From the NCBI GenBank assembly GCA_023426275.1, contig JAFABC010000318.1, positions 1 to 33,709 of the forward strand: a stretch of 33,709 nt of DNA, given 5' to 3'. Positions 23,747 to 33,400 of the stretch are shown here, one piece after another. The stretch is from Pseudomonadota bacterium (GTDB lineage: Bacteria > Desulfobacterota > Desulfovibrionia > Desulfovibrionales > Desulfovibrionaceae). The translations under genes and the position numbers were made by a program. A model generated the notes under the pieces. The model ran no database searches, had not been told where the DNA came from, and saw nothing but the letters and a program-made list of their open reading frames with translations. Numbering within the stretch: the first letter of the stretch is position 1; the number at the start of each line of letters is the position of its first letter.

Positions 23747-25108
23747 GTGACCTCGCCTTCCGGGAAGATTCCCACCACCAGTCTGTGTCCGGTCTGCCTG
23801 CGCCGCGTTCCCGCCCACCGCGAAATCGACGGCGCTGACGGGTACATCGTCAAGACCTGCCCCGAGCACGGCGAATTTCGCGCCCGTTTCTGGCACGGCC
23901 CGCCCGGCATCGTCGGCTGGAACCGGCCCAAGACGCCGGGCGCGCCGCCGCCGGTTCTGACCGAGACACGACAGGGTTGCCCGTATGACTGCGGCCTGTG
24001 CCCGGAGCACGGCCAGCGCACCTGCACGGCGCTGTTCGAAATCACCTGGCGCTGCAACCTGCGTTGTCCGGTCTGCTTCGCCACCGCCGGCGAGACGCCG
24101 CCGCCCGATCCGACGCTTGCGGAACTCACCGAACGCTTCGCCCGCATTTTCGCGGCCACCGGGCCGGTCAACGTGCAGCTCTCCGGCGGCGAACCGACCA
24201 TGCGCCAGGACCTGCCCGAGGTCGTGGCCGCCTGCCGCGACGTCGGCTTCGCCTTTGTCCAGCTCAACACCAACGGCCTGCGCCTGGCCGAAGACCCCAC
24301 CCTGGCTCCGCGACTGGCCGATGCCGGGCTGTCCTCGGTCTTTTTGCAGTTCGACGGCGACGACGCGGCCTGCCGCACCCTGCGCGGCGCGCCGCTTTAC
24401 GAAACCAAGCTGCGGGCCATCGACGCCTGCGTGGCCGCCCGCATCGGCGTGGTGCTCGTGCCGACCATCGCCCCGGGCGTCAATGACCACCAGCTCGGCG
24501 ACATCGTGCGGCTGGCCCGGGCCAAGGCCCCGGGCGTGCGCGGGGTCCACTTCCAGCCCGTCAGCTCCTTTGGCCGCTTCCCCTGGGAAAACGGCTCGGG
24601 GGAGCGCGTCACCCTGCCCGATCTCATGCGGGGCCTGGAGGCGCAAACCGGGGGCATGGTCAAGGCCGAGCACTTCCATCCGCCCGGCTGCGAACATTCC
24701 CTGTGCTCCTTTTCCCAGCCCTTCCAGCTCGTCGGGACCGACAGCCTGGAACCGGCGGCGGCCACGGGCAGCACCTGCTGTTCGCCCGCCCCGGCCATCC
24801 CGGCCGACGAGGGCGCGCGCCGGTCCAAGCGCGCCGTGGCCCGGCAATGGTCCGCCCCGACCTTTCCCCCGCCGCAAAGCGGGCCGGCCGACGACTTCGA
24901 CCGGTTCCTGGCCCAGGCGGCCACCTCCCGCCGGCTGACCATCTCGGCCATGGCCTTCCAGGACGCCTGGACCCTCGACCTGGAACGCACGCGCGGCTGC
25001 TGCATCCACGTGGCCACGCCGGACCACCGGCTCGTGCCCTTTTGCCTCTACAACCTGACGGCCGAGGACGGCCGCACGCTTTACCGGGGACACGAGACAT
25101 GCGCTTAA
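23747..25108 (+). CDS. trsS: Radical SAM protein with N-terminal zinc ribbon (TrsS family)
   Basis: The protein has 453 residues from a GTG with AAGGGAG upstream. Residues 14-40 (CPVC...CPEHG) form a zinc ribbon. A second Cys set, GCPYDCGLCPEHGQ (Cys78, 82, 85), precedes the radical SAM motif CNLRCPVC (Cys103, 107, 110). Then come QLSGGEPTMRQDLPEV (the GGE motif binding SAM's methionine) and NTNGLRL. The C-terminal half has further cysteines (GCEHSLCSF, STCCSP, RGCCIHV), fit for an auxiliary cluster. The layout resembles MoaA-like and tetraether-synthase-like proteins with the GCPYDCGLCPEH signature. I recall the family as 'radical SAM (seleno)protein TrsS'; here no in-frame stop codon is used, so this is a Cys form. 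The reaction is unknown. Confidence 0.85.
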   Translation: MTSPSGKIPTTSLCPVCLRRVPAHREIDGADGYIVKTCPEHGEFRARFWHGPPGIVGWNRPKTPGAPPPVLTETRQGCPYDCGLCPEHGQRTCTALFEITWRCNLRCPVCFATAGETPPPDPTLAELTERFARIFAATGPVNVQLSGGEPTMRQDLPEVVAACRDVGFAFVQLNTNGLRLAEDPTLAPRLADAGLSSVFLQFDGDDAACRTLRGAPLYETKLRAIDACVAARIGVVLVPTIAPGVNDHQLGDIVRLARAKAPGVRGVHFQPVSSFGRFPWENGSGERVTLPDLMRGLEAQTGGMVKAEHFHPPGCEHSLCSFSQPFQLVGTDSLEPAAATGSTCCSPAPAIPADEGARRSKRAVARQWSAPTFPPPQSGPADDFDRFLAQAATSRRLTISAMAFQDAWTLDLERTRGCCIHVATPDHRLVPFCLYNLTAEDGRTLYRGHETCA

Positions 25109-26160
25109 GCCCCGTGGACGCCCTTGTGGCCGCCGGCCTGGGCCGGCCGGACGTGCCGCCGACCCCCGAGGCCCTGGACGTCTGGCGGCTGACCGCCTTG
25201 CGCCGGGCCGTGCGCCATGCCGCCAAGGCCCCCTTCTACCGGGACCGCCTGGGCGCGCTGCCGCCGGATTTCCCGCACGATCTGGCCGCCTTCGAGCAGC
25301 TGCCCTTCACCGTGCCGGCCGACCTGACCGAGGCCCACGCCCGGTTTCTGGCCGTGTCCCAGGACGACGTGGCCCGCATGGTCACCCTCGCCACCTCGGG
25401 CACCACCGGCACGCCCAAGCGCGTGGCCTTCACCGGTGACGACATCGAGGATATCCGCCGCTTTTTCCATATCGGCATCGCCACCCTGGTCGAGCCCGGG
25501 GACACGGTGCTCATCCTCATGCCCGGCCAGCGCCCGGACAGCATCGGCGACCTGCTCTGCCAGACCCTGCCGCGCCTGGGCGCCCGGGGCGTGCTCGGCG
25601 ATCCCACCGGCGACCCGGCCAATCTGCTGGCCGCCCTGACCGCCAACCGGCCCGACGTGCTCGTGGCCGCGCCGTCCCAGATCCGGCGCGCCCTGGAGGT
25701 GCCGGAAACCTGCGCCGCCGCCAGGGAGAGCCTGCGCACGGTGCTGCTTTCGGCCGAGGCCCTGCCCGAGGGCTGGAAGGCGCTCGTGTCCGAGCGCTTC
25801 GGCGGCATCGTCTTTGACCACTACGGCGCAACCGAGATGGGCTACGGCGGCGGCGTCGAATGCGAGGCCTTCTCCGGCTATCACCTGCGGGAAACCCAGA
25901 TCTATTTCGAAGTGGTGGACATGACCACCGGCGCGCCGCTTCCGCCCGGCGAAGTGGGCGAAGTGGTCTTCACCAGCCTGACCCTGCGCGGCATGCCCTT
26001 TGTGCGCTACCGCACCGGCGACGCCGCGCGGATGCTGGCCGGTCCGTGCCCCTGCGGCAGCCGGCTGCGGCGTCTGGGCCCCATCCTCGGGCGCATCGAA
26101 CACGGCCCGGACGGCCCCAAACTCGTCAACCCGGCCAAGGGAGCGGCCATACGCCCATGA
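25099..26160 (+). CDS. PaaK-like adenylate-forming ligase, short form (DVU1553 family)
   Basis: The protein has 353 residues. The P-loop-like motif is TSGTTGTPK (99-107) and the A5 motif YGATE (242-246), followed by YRTGD and a Cys pair near GPCPCGSRLRRLGPILGR, as in phenylacetate-CoA ligases. Such enzymes activate a carboxylate as acyl-AMP. Typical PaaK proteins have about 430 residues; this one stops right after the hinge, so the mobile C-terminal domain that normally carries out thioester formation is missing. It may make only an acyl-adenylate or hand over to a partner. It overlaps the radical SAM gene by ten bases and xdhC by four (ATGA). Confidence 0.85.
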   Translation: MRLSPVDALVAAGLGRPDVPPTPEALDVWRLTALRRAVRHAAKAPFYRDRLGALPPDFPHDLAAFEQLPFTVPADLTEAHARFLAVSQDDVARMVTLATSGTTGTPKRVAFTGDDIEDIRRFFHIGIATLVEPGDTVLILMPGQRPDSIGDLLCQTLPRLGARGVLGDPTGDPANLLAALTANRPDVLVAAPSQIRRALEVPETCAAARESLRTVLLSAEALPEGWKALVSERFGGIVFDHYGATEMGYGGGVECEAFSGYHLRETQIYFEVVDMTTGAPLPPGEVGEVVFTSLTLRGMPFVRYRTGDAARMLAGPCPCGSRLRRLGPILGRIEHGPDGPKLVNPAKGAAIRP

Positions 26161-27185
26161 TCGAACTGATTAACGCCATCAACGCGACCCTGGCCGAAGG
26201 CCGGTCCGTGGTCGCGGCCACCATTGTCACCAGTGAAGGTTCCACCCCGCGCACGGCCGGCTCGAAGATGCTCGTTTTCGCCGACGACAAGATCGCCGGC
26301 ACCGTGGGCGGCGGCCTTGCCGAAGGGCAGGTCATCGCCGCCGGGGCCGAGGTGCTCAAAAACGGCGCCTCCCGGCTCATGGATTTCGACATGACCGGAC
26401 AGGCCCAGGCCGGGGCCGACCTCATTTGCGGCGGCCGGATGCGCGTGTTTCTCGAACGCCTCGATCCGAGCCCCGACACCAGGACCCTGTTCGCCGCCCT
26501 GGCCGGTCTGCTGGCCGACGGCGGGCGCGGCCTCGTGATCACGCCCCTTGCGGGCGGCGCGGGCGGCTGCCTGCTCACCCCGGACGGCCGGCTCGTCGGC
26601 CCGGACCCCGGCGAGGCCGTACGGCAGGCCGCGCGCAAGGAGGCCCGGGGCATCATGGCCCCCATCGTCATGGAGCATGACGGCCGGGGCTATTTCCTGG
26701 AGCCGGCGATCTCGCCCACGCCGCTCTACCTGTGCGGCGGCGGCCATGTCAGCCGGCCCACCGGCCAGATCGCGTCCATGGTCGGCTTCCGGGTGACGGT
26801 GCTCGACGACCGGCCCGAATTCGCCAACCCCGCGCGCTTTCCCTTTGCCGCCGAAACCGACGTCATCAATCCGGCCGTGGGCTGGTTCGCCGGCCGCCAC
26901 CTGGGCCCCGACGCCTTCGTGGTCATCGTCACGCGCGGCCACGCCCACGACGCCGACGCCCTGGCCGAAGTCCTGCGCTCCCCGGCCGCCTACATCGGCA
27001 TGATCGGCTCGATCCCCAAGCGCGACACCATTTACGACAAGATGCTGGCCGCCGGGTTCACCATGGACGATCTGGCCCGGGTGAAAAGCCCCATCGGCCT
27101 GGAAATCGAAGCCGAGACCCCTGAAGAAATCGCCGTGAGCATCGTTGCCGAACTCATCGCCTGCCGCGCCGCCATACGGTCATGA
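26157..27185 (+). CDS. xdhC: XdhC/CoxI family molybdenum-cofactor chaperone
   Basis: The protein has 342 residues. The N-terminal XdhC_CoxI domain has VTSEGSTPRTAGSKMLVF and GTVGGGLAEGQVI, with Cys85 in DLICGGRMRVFLE. The C-terminal Rossmann domain begins YLCGGGHVSRP and ends TPEEIAVSIVAELIACR. XdhC binds molybdenum cofactor, promotes its sulfuration and inserts it into xanthine-oxidase-family enzymes; Mop is the obvious client in this window. Start and stop both overlap neighbours as ATGA, so expression is coupled to the ligase and the nucleotidyltransferase. Confidence 0.92.
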   Translation: MIELINAINATLAEGRSVVAATIVTSEGSTPRTAGSKMLVFADDKIAGTVGGGLAEGQVIAAGAEVLKNGASRLMDFDMTGQAQAGADLICGGRMRVFLERLDPSPDTRTLFAALAGLLADGGRGLVITPLAGGAGGCLLTPDGRLVGPDPGEAVRQAARKEARGIMAPIVMEHDGRGYFLEPAISPTPLYLCGGGHVSRPTGQIASMVGFRVTVLDDRPEFANPARFPFAAETDVINPAVGWFAGRHLGPDAFVVIVTRGHAHDADALAEVLRSPAAYIGMIGSIPKRDTIYDKMLAAGFTMDDLARVKSPIGLEIEAETPEEIAVSIVAELIACRAAIRS

Positions 27186-28411
27186 CCGCGCCAGCCGCCT
27201 TCCCGAACACCAGCGCCGTCATCCTGGCCGGGGGCCTGTCCTCGCGCATGGGCGCGCGGTTCAAGCCCCTGCTGCCCCTGAATGGCCGGTCCGCCCTGGC
27301 CACGGTGGCCGAGACCTTCCGTGCCGTCGGCCTGGACGACATCCTGGTGGCCACCGGCCACCGGGCGTCCGAGGTGGCCGAGGAGGCCGCCCGCATCGGC
27401 ATCCGCCCGGTCTACAATCCGGACTACGAAACCGGCATGTTCTCCACGGTCAAGGCCGCCCTGGCCGCCCTGCCGGCCGGCTGCAGGCAGCTGTGCATCA
27501 CCCCGGCGGACGTGCCGCTTTTCCGGCCGGCCACGGTGGCCCGGCTGCTTGCCCGCCTGGGCGAGGCCGGTGCCCCGCCCCTGGTCTATCCGGTCTTTTC
27601 CGGCGAACGCGGCCATCCGCCCTGCCTGCGCGCCGAACTGGTCCCCGCCATCCTGGCCCACGTGGGCAACGGCGGGCTGCGTCAGGCCCTGGCCGACGTG
27701 CCCTTCGAGGAAATCGCGGTTCCCGACGCCAACATCCTGTCCGACATGGACACGCCCGGCGATTACGCCCTGCTCCACGCCCTGGCCCCCCGCCGGACCA
27801 TTCCCACCCCGGCCGAGGCCGAGGCCCTTTTGGCCCTGGAGCGGGTGCCGCCCCAGGGGCTGGCCCACGCCCGGGGCGTGGCCGCCGTGGCCGAGGCTCT
27901 CGGCCGGGCGCTCAATGCGGCCGGAGCCGATCTCGACATCCCGCTCATCAAGGCCGCCGCCCTGCTCCACGACGTGGCCAAGGGCCGGCCGCACCACGAG
28001 GCCGCCGGCGGCGCGCTGCTCGAAGCGTACGGCTTCACCGCCGCCGCGCCCATCGTGGCCGGACATCGCGACTGCCTGCTGCCGGAGGACGCGCCGCTGA
28101 CCGAAAAGGAGATCGTCTATCTGGCCGACAAGTTCGTGTTCGGCCGCTGGCTGGTGCCCGTGGCCGGGCGGTTCGGCCAGAAGCTGGAGCTTTTCGCCGA
28201 CGATCCCGAGGCGGCGGCCGCCATCGTCCGCCGCCGGGGAAACGCCCTGCGCGTGCTGGCCCGGGTCGAAAAGCAGGCCGGGGAAAAGGCCGAGGCCATC
28301 ATCGACGCCGCCGGCTTCCGCCCCGGTCCGCCGCCGCCCGAGGCCTACGAGGCGGCCAGGAAGACCATGCGCAAACGGACCGCCGCGCCCGGAACCCGCC
28401 GCAGTGCATAA
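27182..28411 (+). CDS. MocA-like nucleotidyltransferase fused to HD domain (DVU1551 family)
   Basis: The protein has 409 residues in two domains. Residues 10-205 are a MobA/MocA-type nucleotidyltransferase: LAGGLSSRMG (15-24), Lys28, PADVPLF with Asp110, and GERGHPPCL, similar to the GxRGHP segment of MocA, which makes molybdopterin cytosine dinucleotide. Residues about 225-375 are an HD-type metal phosphohydrolase domain with His229, His263-Asp264 and His295. The fusion could attach and remove a nucleotide, or control cofactor turnover. The gene starts inside the xdhC stop (ATGA). MCD synthesis for Mop is the simplest role (inference). Confidence 0.88.
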   Translation: MTAPAAFPNTSAVILAGGLSSRMGARFKPLLPLNGRSALATVAETFRAVGLDDILVATGHRASEVAEEAARIGIRPVYNPDYETGMFSTVKAALAALPAGCRQLCITPADVPLFRPATVARLLARLGEAGAPPLVYPVFSGERGHPPCLRAELVPAILAHVGNGGLRQALADVPFEEIAVPDANILSDMDTPGDYALLHALAPRRTIPTPAEAEALLALERVPPQGLAHARGVAAVAEALGRALNAAGADLDIPLIKAAALLHDVAKGRPHHEAAGGALLEAYGFTAAAPIVAGHRDCLLPEDAPLTEKEIVYLADKFVFGRWLVPVAGRFGQKLELFADDPEAAAAIVRRRGNALRVLARVEKQAGEKAEAIIDAAGFRPGPPPPEAYEAARKTMRKRTAAPGTRRSA

Positions 28412-28475
28412 TTCCCCCCGGCCCCCCTTGCGGGACGACGACTATTTGGCCGATAACGGGGCAAAGGGGGGCCTC

Positions 28476-29093
28476 ATGAGCACCATCTATCTGATGCGCC
28501 ACGGCGCGATCATCCAGCAGCATCCCCGCCGGTTCATCGGCCAGACCGATTTCCCCCTGACCGAGGAGGGGCGGGCCCAGGCCAGACTGTGGCGCGACCC
28601 CCTGGCCGATCTCGACCTGTCCGCCGTGGTCGCCTCGGATCTCAGCCGCTGCCGGGAAACCGCGGCCATCGTCTTAAACGGCCGCGACATCCCCGTGCGC
28701 CTGGAACCGCGCCTGCGTGAAATCAACCTGGGGGCCTGGGAAGGCCTGACCGTGGACGAGGTGCGGGAGCGCTTTCCCGGCGACTACGAACGCCGGGGCC
28801 ATGACCTGACCGGCTGCCGGCCCGAGGGCGGCGAGGGCTTTGGCGACGTCCAGGCCCGGGCCGTTGCCGCCATCGGCGAACTGGCCGCCATCGGCGGCAA
28901 CGTGCTGGTGGTGGCCCATGGCGGCGTCAACCGCACGATCCTATGCCATGCCCTGGGGCTCGACCTGTCGCGCCTGTTCCGTCTGGGCCAGGACTACTGC
29001 CGCCTCAACATCCTGCATGTCACCGATACCCTCTGGCGCGTGGACGCGGTCAATGTCGCGCCCGTGCCGTCCTGGCGGTTTCCCGGTCCGTAA
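28476..29093 (+). CDS. Histidine phosphatase family protein (CobC / phosphoglycerate-mutase-like)
   Basis: The protein has 205 residues. The phosphohistidine motif is LMRHGA (Arg8, His9, Gly10). Other catalytic-site segments are SDLSRCRETA, REINLGAWEGL with Glu82, and VVAHGGVNR with His148. EINLGAWEG is the pattern of alpha-ribazole phosphatase (CobC) and related small-molecule phosphatases. I chose the ATG at 28476 because it begins right at the fold and has AAAGGGGGG upstream; a GTG at 28404 overlapping the previous gene is possible. The 64-base gap from the nucleotidyltransferase is the only loose joint in this part of the operon. The substrate is unknown. Confidence 0.87.
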   Translation: MSTIYLMRHGAIIQQHPRRFIGQTDFPLTEEGRAQARLWRDPLADLDLSAVVASDLSRCRETAAIVLNGRDIPVRLEPRLREINLGAWEGLTVDEVRERFPGDYERRGHDLTGCRPEGGEGFGDVQARAVAAIGELAAIGGNVLVVAHGGVNRTILCHALGLDLSRLFRLGQDYCRLNILHVTDTLWRVDAVNVAPVPSWRFPGP

Positions 29094-29135
29094 ACGCCAA
29101 TTCCCATTTTTCCGCTCTGAAAAGTACAGTTCCAT

Positions 29136-29167
29136 AACGTCCGCCGGCCGCAACACCGGCGGACGTT
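29136..29167. terminator. 12-bp inverted repeat between the phosphatase and efflux genes
   Basis: AACGTCCGCCGG and CCGGCGGACGTT pair perfectly around an 8-base loop. No T-run follows, but position and strength suggest it separates the operon from the efflux genes. A TTGACA at 29173-29178 follows it, without a good -10 box. Confidence 0.5.
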
Positions 29168-29209
29168 GCGTATTGACATGCGTCAGACATCGTGGAATTG
29201 CATGAAATC

Positions 29210-30403
29210 ATGCGAAAACACTCCTTTTGGCTCTTGCTGTTGCTGGTTGCGGTGGCGGGCTGTTCCAGGGAAAAGCCCGAAGCCACGGCCACGGCCCGGG
29301 TCGTCAACGCGCCGATCAAAACCGTGGAACGCCGCGAAGTGGTCGAATGCCGGTCCTTTCCAGCCGCGGTGGAGTCCCAGCAAAGCGTCACCCTGGCCAG
29401 CAAGGTCTCGGGCGCGGTGGAGGCCACCGCCGCCCGCGAAGGCGACCTGCTGCGCGCCGGCCAGCTCATCATGCGCATCGATGACAAGGACTTGAGCAGC
29501 CAGGAGAAGGGGCTGACCGCCTCGCGCGAGCAGGTCGTGCGCGAACGGCAGGCCCTGGCCGCCCGGGCCACCCTGGCCCGGACCACCATGGAACGCATGG
29601 GCCGGCTGCTGGCCCAGCGGGCGGTCAGCCAGGAGGATTACGACAAGGCCAAGGCCGAGTTCGACGCCCTCACCCGGCAGGTCGAGGCCGCGGCGGCCCA
29701 GGAAAACACCGTGGTCTCCAAGCTCGGGGAACTGGCCGCGCTTCGCGGCTACACCCGCATCACCGCCCCCTTCGACGGCATCCTGGCCAAGCGCTATGTG
29801 GACCAGGGCGCCTTCGTCACGGCCGGCTCGCCGCTGGCCCTGGTCGATCAGGCCGGCGGCGGCTTCGAGCTGACCGCGCAGGTGGACGAGTCGCTCCTTG
29901 GCGGCCTGCGCCTGGGCCAGACCATCCTGGCCGTGGTGCCGACCCTGGCCCCGGAGCCTTTTGCCGTGACCGTCTCGGCCGTGGTCGGCCGGGTGGACCC
30001 GGCCAACCGCACCTTCAAGCTCAAGTGCGCCCTGCCGGACGCGGTGCCCGGCGCAACCGGCCCGCCCCGGGCCGGCATGTTCGGCCGGGTGTTCGTGCCG
30101 GCCCGCACGGCCGAAAAGCTGCTCGTGCCCGAGGACTGTCTGTCCAAACGCGGCGATTTGCCCACCGTGGCCGTGGCCGATACGGACGGCCTGCTCCATT
30201 TCCGCGTGGTCAAGACCGGCGGCGCGTTCCTTGCCGCCGAATTCGGCGGCAAGACCTACCTCACCGATTCCCAGGCCTTTGCCGACAGCGGCCGTCCCCG
30301 CTTCGTGGACGTGTTAAGCGGCCTGACCGCCGGGGAGCGGCTGGCCTGCGCCCCCGAGGACGCGCTGCGCGAGGGCGACCGGCTGGCCGGAGCGACGAAA
30401 TGA
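29210..30403 (+). CDS. RND efflux membrane-fusion lipoprotein (HlyD family)
   Basis: The protein has 397 residues. MRKHSFWLLLLLVAVAGC is a lipoprotein signal peptide with lipobox VAGC, so Cys18 should be lipidated and the protein faces the periplasm. A barrel-sandwich half, a helical hairpin (about 95-165, rich in Ala, Gln, Glu and Arg), GYTRITAPFDGILAKRYVDQGAFV, and a beta-barrel domain follow, the standard adaptor order. The ATG at 29210 keeps the signal peptide intact; an in-frame GTG at 29192 adds six residues and has no better SD. It overlaps the pump gene as ATGA. No outer-membrane factor gene is in view. Confidence 0.9.
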   Translation: MRKHSFWLLLLLVAVAGCSREKPEATATARVVNAPIKTVERREVVECRSFPAAVESQQSVTLASKVSGAVEATAAREGDLLRAGQLIMRIDDKDLSSQEKGLTASREQVVRERQALAARATLARTTMERMGRLLAQRAVSQEDYDKAKAEFDALTRQVEAAAAQENTVVSKLGELAALRGYTRITAPFDGILAKRYVDQGAFVTAGSPLALVDQAGGGFELTAQVDESLLGGLRLGQTILAVVPTLAPEPFAVTVSAVVGRVDPANRTFKLKCALPDAVPGATGPPRAGMFGRVFVPARTAEKLLVPEDCLSKRGDLPTVAVADTDGLLHFRVVKTGGAFLAAEFGGKTYLTDSQAFADSGRPRFVDVLSGLTAGERLACAPEDALREGDRLAGATK

Positions 30404-33400
30404 CCGAGCCCGGACACCACGGCCACCACGCCGACTGGCTCACCCGCATCACCGCCGTCTTCGTCGACTCGAAGCTGGCCCCGCTGTTCATCCTGGCCGC
30501 CGTGCTGACCGGCGTCCTGGCCGTGTGGGCCACGCCGAGCGAGGAAGAGCCGCAGATCCTCGTGCCCATGATCGACGTGCACGTGACCATGCCCGGAGCC
30601 ACGCCCAAGGAGATCGAAAACCGGGTCGTCACCCCCATGGAGCGCATCCTGTGGGAGATTCCCGGGGTGGAGTACGTCTATTCCACGGCCGGCCCCGGAC
30701 AGGCCATGACCGTGGTGCGCTTCAAGGTCGGCGAAAACGCGGAAAAAAGCCTCGTTGCCGCCTACGCCAAACTCTACCAGCACCTGGACTGGATTCCGCC
30801 GGGCTGTTCCCGGCCCATCCTGAAGCCCCATTCCATCGACGACGTGCCCGTGCTGGCCGTGGCCCTGTGGGGCGGCCCGTATGATTCGCGGCAGTTGCGC
30901 CTGATGGCCAACGCCGTCAACGAGGAGGTGCGCCGCATTCCGGGCGTGGCCGAAACGACCGTCACGGGCGGGCGCAAGCGCGCCGTCATGGTCGAACCCG
31001 ACCCGGACCGGCTGCGGGCCCAGGGCCTCGACGCCGTCAACGTGCTGGACGCCATCGGCCTGCAAAACACCGGGCAGACCATCGGCGACGCCTTCCAGTC
31101 CGGCCAGGCCGTATCCATCCGGCTGGACAATTTCTTCCGCACCGAAAAGGAGCTGTCCCGGGCGGTGGTGGCCGTCAAATCCGGCCGGCCGGTCTACCTG
31201 GCCGACGTGGCCACCATCCGCGACAGCTTCGACGAGCCCGACAACTACGTGTTCTACCTGCCGGGCAAGGGGCTGGTGGACAAAAACACCCTCCCCGGCG
31301 AGTCGCACCCGGCCGTGACCCTGTCCGTGGCCAAACGGGCCGGGGAAAACGCCACCAGCATCGCCGACGAGGCCCTGCGCCGGATCAAGGCCCTGCGCGG
31401 CTACATCCTGCCGGCCGACGTCCAGGTGACCGTCATCCGCGACTACGGCGAGACGGCCAAGGCCAAGGTGGACGAACTGCTCAAGCACCTCATCCTGGCC
31501 GCGGTCACCGTGGGCGGCGTGGTGGCGTTGTTTCTGGGCCTGCGGGCCAGCGTCGTGGTCATGGTGGCCGTGCCGGTCACCCTGTCCATCACCCTGGCCA
31601 CCTATTGGCTGATGGGCTACACGCTCAACCGCGTCACCCTGTTCGCGCTCATCTTCTGCATCGGCATCCTCGTCGACGACCCCATCGTGGACGTGGAAAA
31701 CATCGTGCGCCACCTCGCCCTGCCCGGCTCCAAGGGCAAAAAGCTGTCCCAGGTCATTGTCGAGGCCGTCAGCGAAGTGCGCGCCCCCCTGATCCTGGCC
31801 ACCTTCACGGTCATCGCCGCCATCGCGCCCATGGCCTCGGTCGGCGGCCTCATGGGCCCGTACATGCGGCCCATGCCCGTGGGCGCGTCCGTGGCCATGC
31901 TGCTGTCCATGGCCGTGGCCTTTCTCATCACGCCCTGGACGTCCAAGCGGGCCCTGCGCCCCGAGCCCGAGGGGACCAAGCCCCATGGCGAGATTCCCGA
32001 CGACGTCGGCACCCGCGCCTATCTGTGGCTCATGGACCGGCTGCTCAAGCGCCCGGTCTGGCGCTGGGGCTTTCTGGGACTGGTAGGCGTGCTGTTCGTG
32101 GCCGCCTGCTCGCTGTTTCCGGCCAAGGGCGTGCTGGTCAAGATGCTGCCCTTCGACAACAAGAGCGAATTTTCCGTGGTGGTGGACATGCCGCGCGGCA
32201 CCACCCTGGAGGAAACCACCGCCGTCACCCGCGAGTTGGCCGACGCCATCCTGGCCCGCACCGACGTGGTCGGGGCCACCATCTTCGCCGGCGCGGCCGC
32301 GCCCATGACCTTCAACGGCCTGATCCGCCATTATTATCTGCGAAGCGGCCAGCACGAGGCCGAAATCAGCGTCAACCTGCTGCCCAAGGAAGACCGCGAC
32401 CAGCAAAGCCACCCCATCGCCAAGGAGGTTCGGCAGGCGCTGGTCCCCATCGCCGCCCGCCACGGCGCCAAAATCAAGGTGGTGGAACTGCCGCCCGGAC
32501 CGCCCGTGCTCCAGACCCTGGTGGCCGAAATCTACGGCCCCACCGATGCCGGGCGGCTGGCCGTGGCCAGACAGGTCCGCGACATCATGAAAAAGACCCC
32601 GGACGTGGTGGACGTGGACTGGTACGTGGACGATCCCCGGCCCGAGCAGGTCATCCGGGTCGAGCGCGACAAGGCCCAGGCGGCCGGCGTCGATCCGGAC
32701 CGGGCGCTCAAGGACGTGACCGCCAGCATCGCCGGCACGACGGCCGGGCTCATGCACGACGAACAGGCCCGCGAGGACGCGCCCATCGTGGTGCGCCTGC
32801 CCCTGCGCGACCGGGCCGACGCCCGCGACATGGGCGCCCTGGCCGTGCGCGGCGAGGACGGCCGCATGGTCTCCCTCGGCCAGATCGCCTCCATCACCGA
32901 ACACGAGGAAGCGACCCAGCTCTACCACAAAAACCTCCTGCCCGTGGTCTACGTCACCGGCGACGTGGCCGGGCGCGAGGAAAGCCCGGTCTACGCCATG
33001 GGCAAGGTCAACGACGCCCTGACCGCCCTGGGCGACACCGGCAAGGGCGCCTGGCAGCAGGCCGGCAAGGCCCCGCTGCCCATCCTGTGGACGGCCATGC
33101 CGGCGCAGACCGCCGACTACAGCCTCAAATGGGACGGCGAATGGCAGATCACCTACGAGGTCTTCCGCGACATGGGCATCGCTTTCGCCGTGGTCATGGT
33201 GCTCATCTACATCCTGACCGTGGGCTGGTTCGGCTCCTACACCACGCCCCTGGCCATCATGGCCCCCATCCCGTTGTCGCTTATCGGCATCATCCCGGCC
33301 CACGCCATGGCCGGCGCCTTCTTCACGGCCACGTCCATGATCGGGTTCATCGCCGGGGCGGGCATCGTTGTGCGCAACTCCATTATCCTTGTGGATTTTA

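Noticed and set aside
23747..25108. Selenocysteine recoding in the radical SAM protein
   Set aside because: The reading frame has no internal TGA; all candidate positions are Cys codons.
29173..29178. Sigma-70 promoter for the efflux genes from TTGACA
   Set aside because: No acceptable -10 box lies 16-18 bases downstream, and the start codon is too close.
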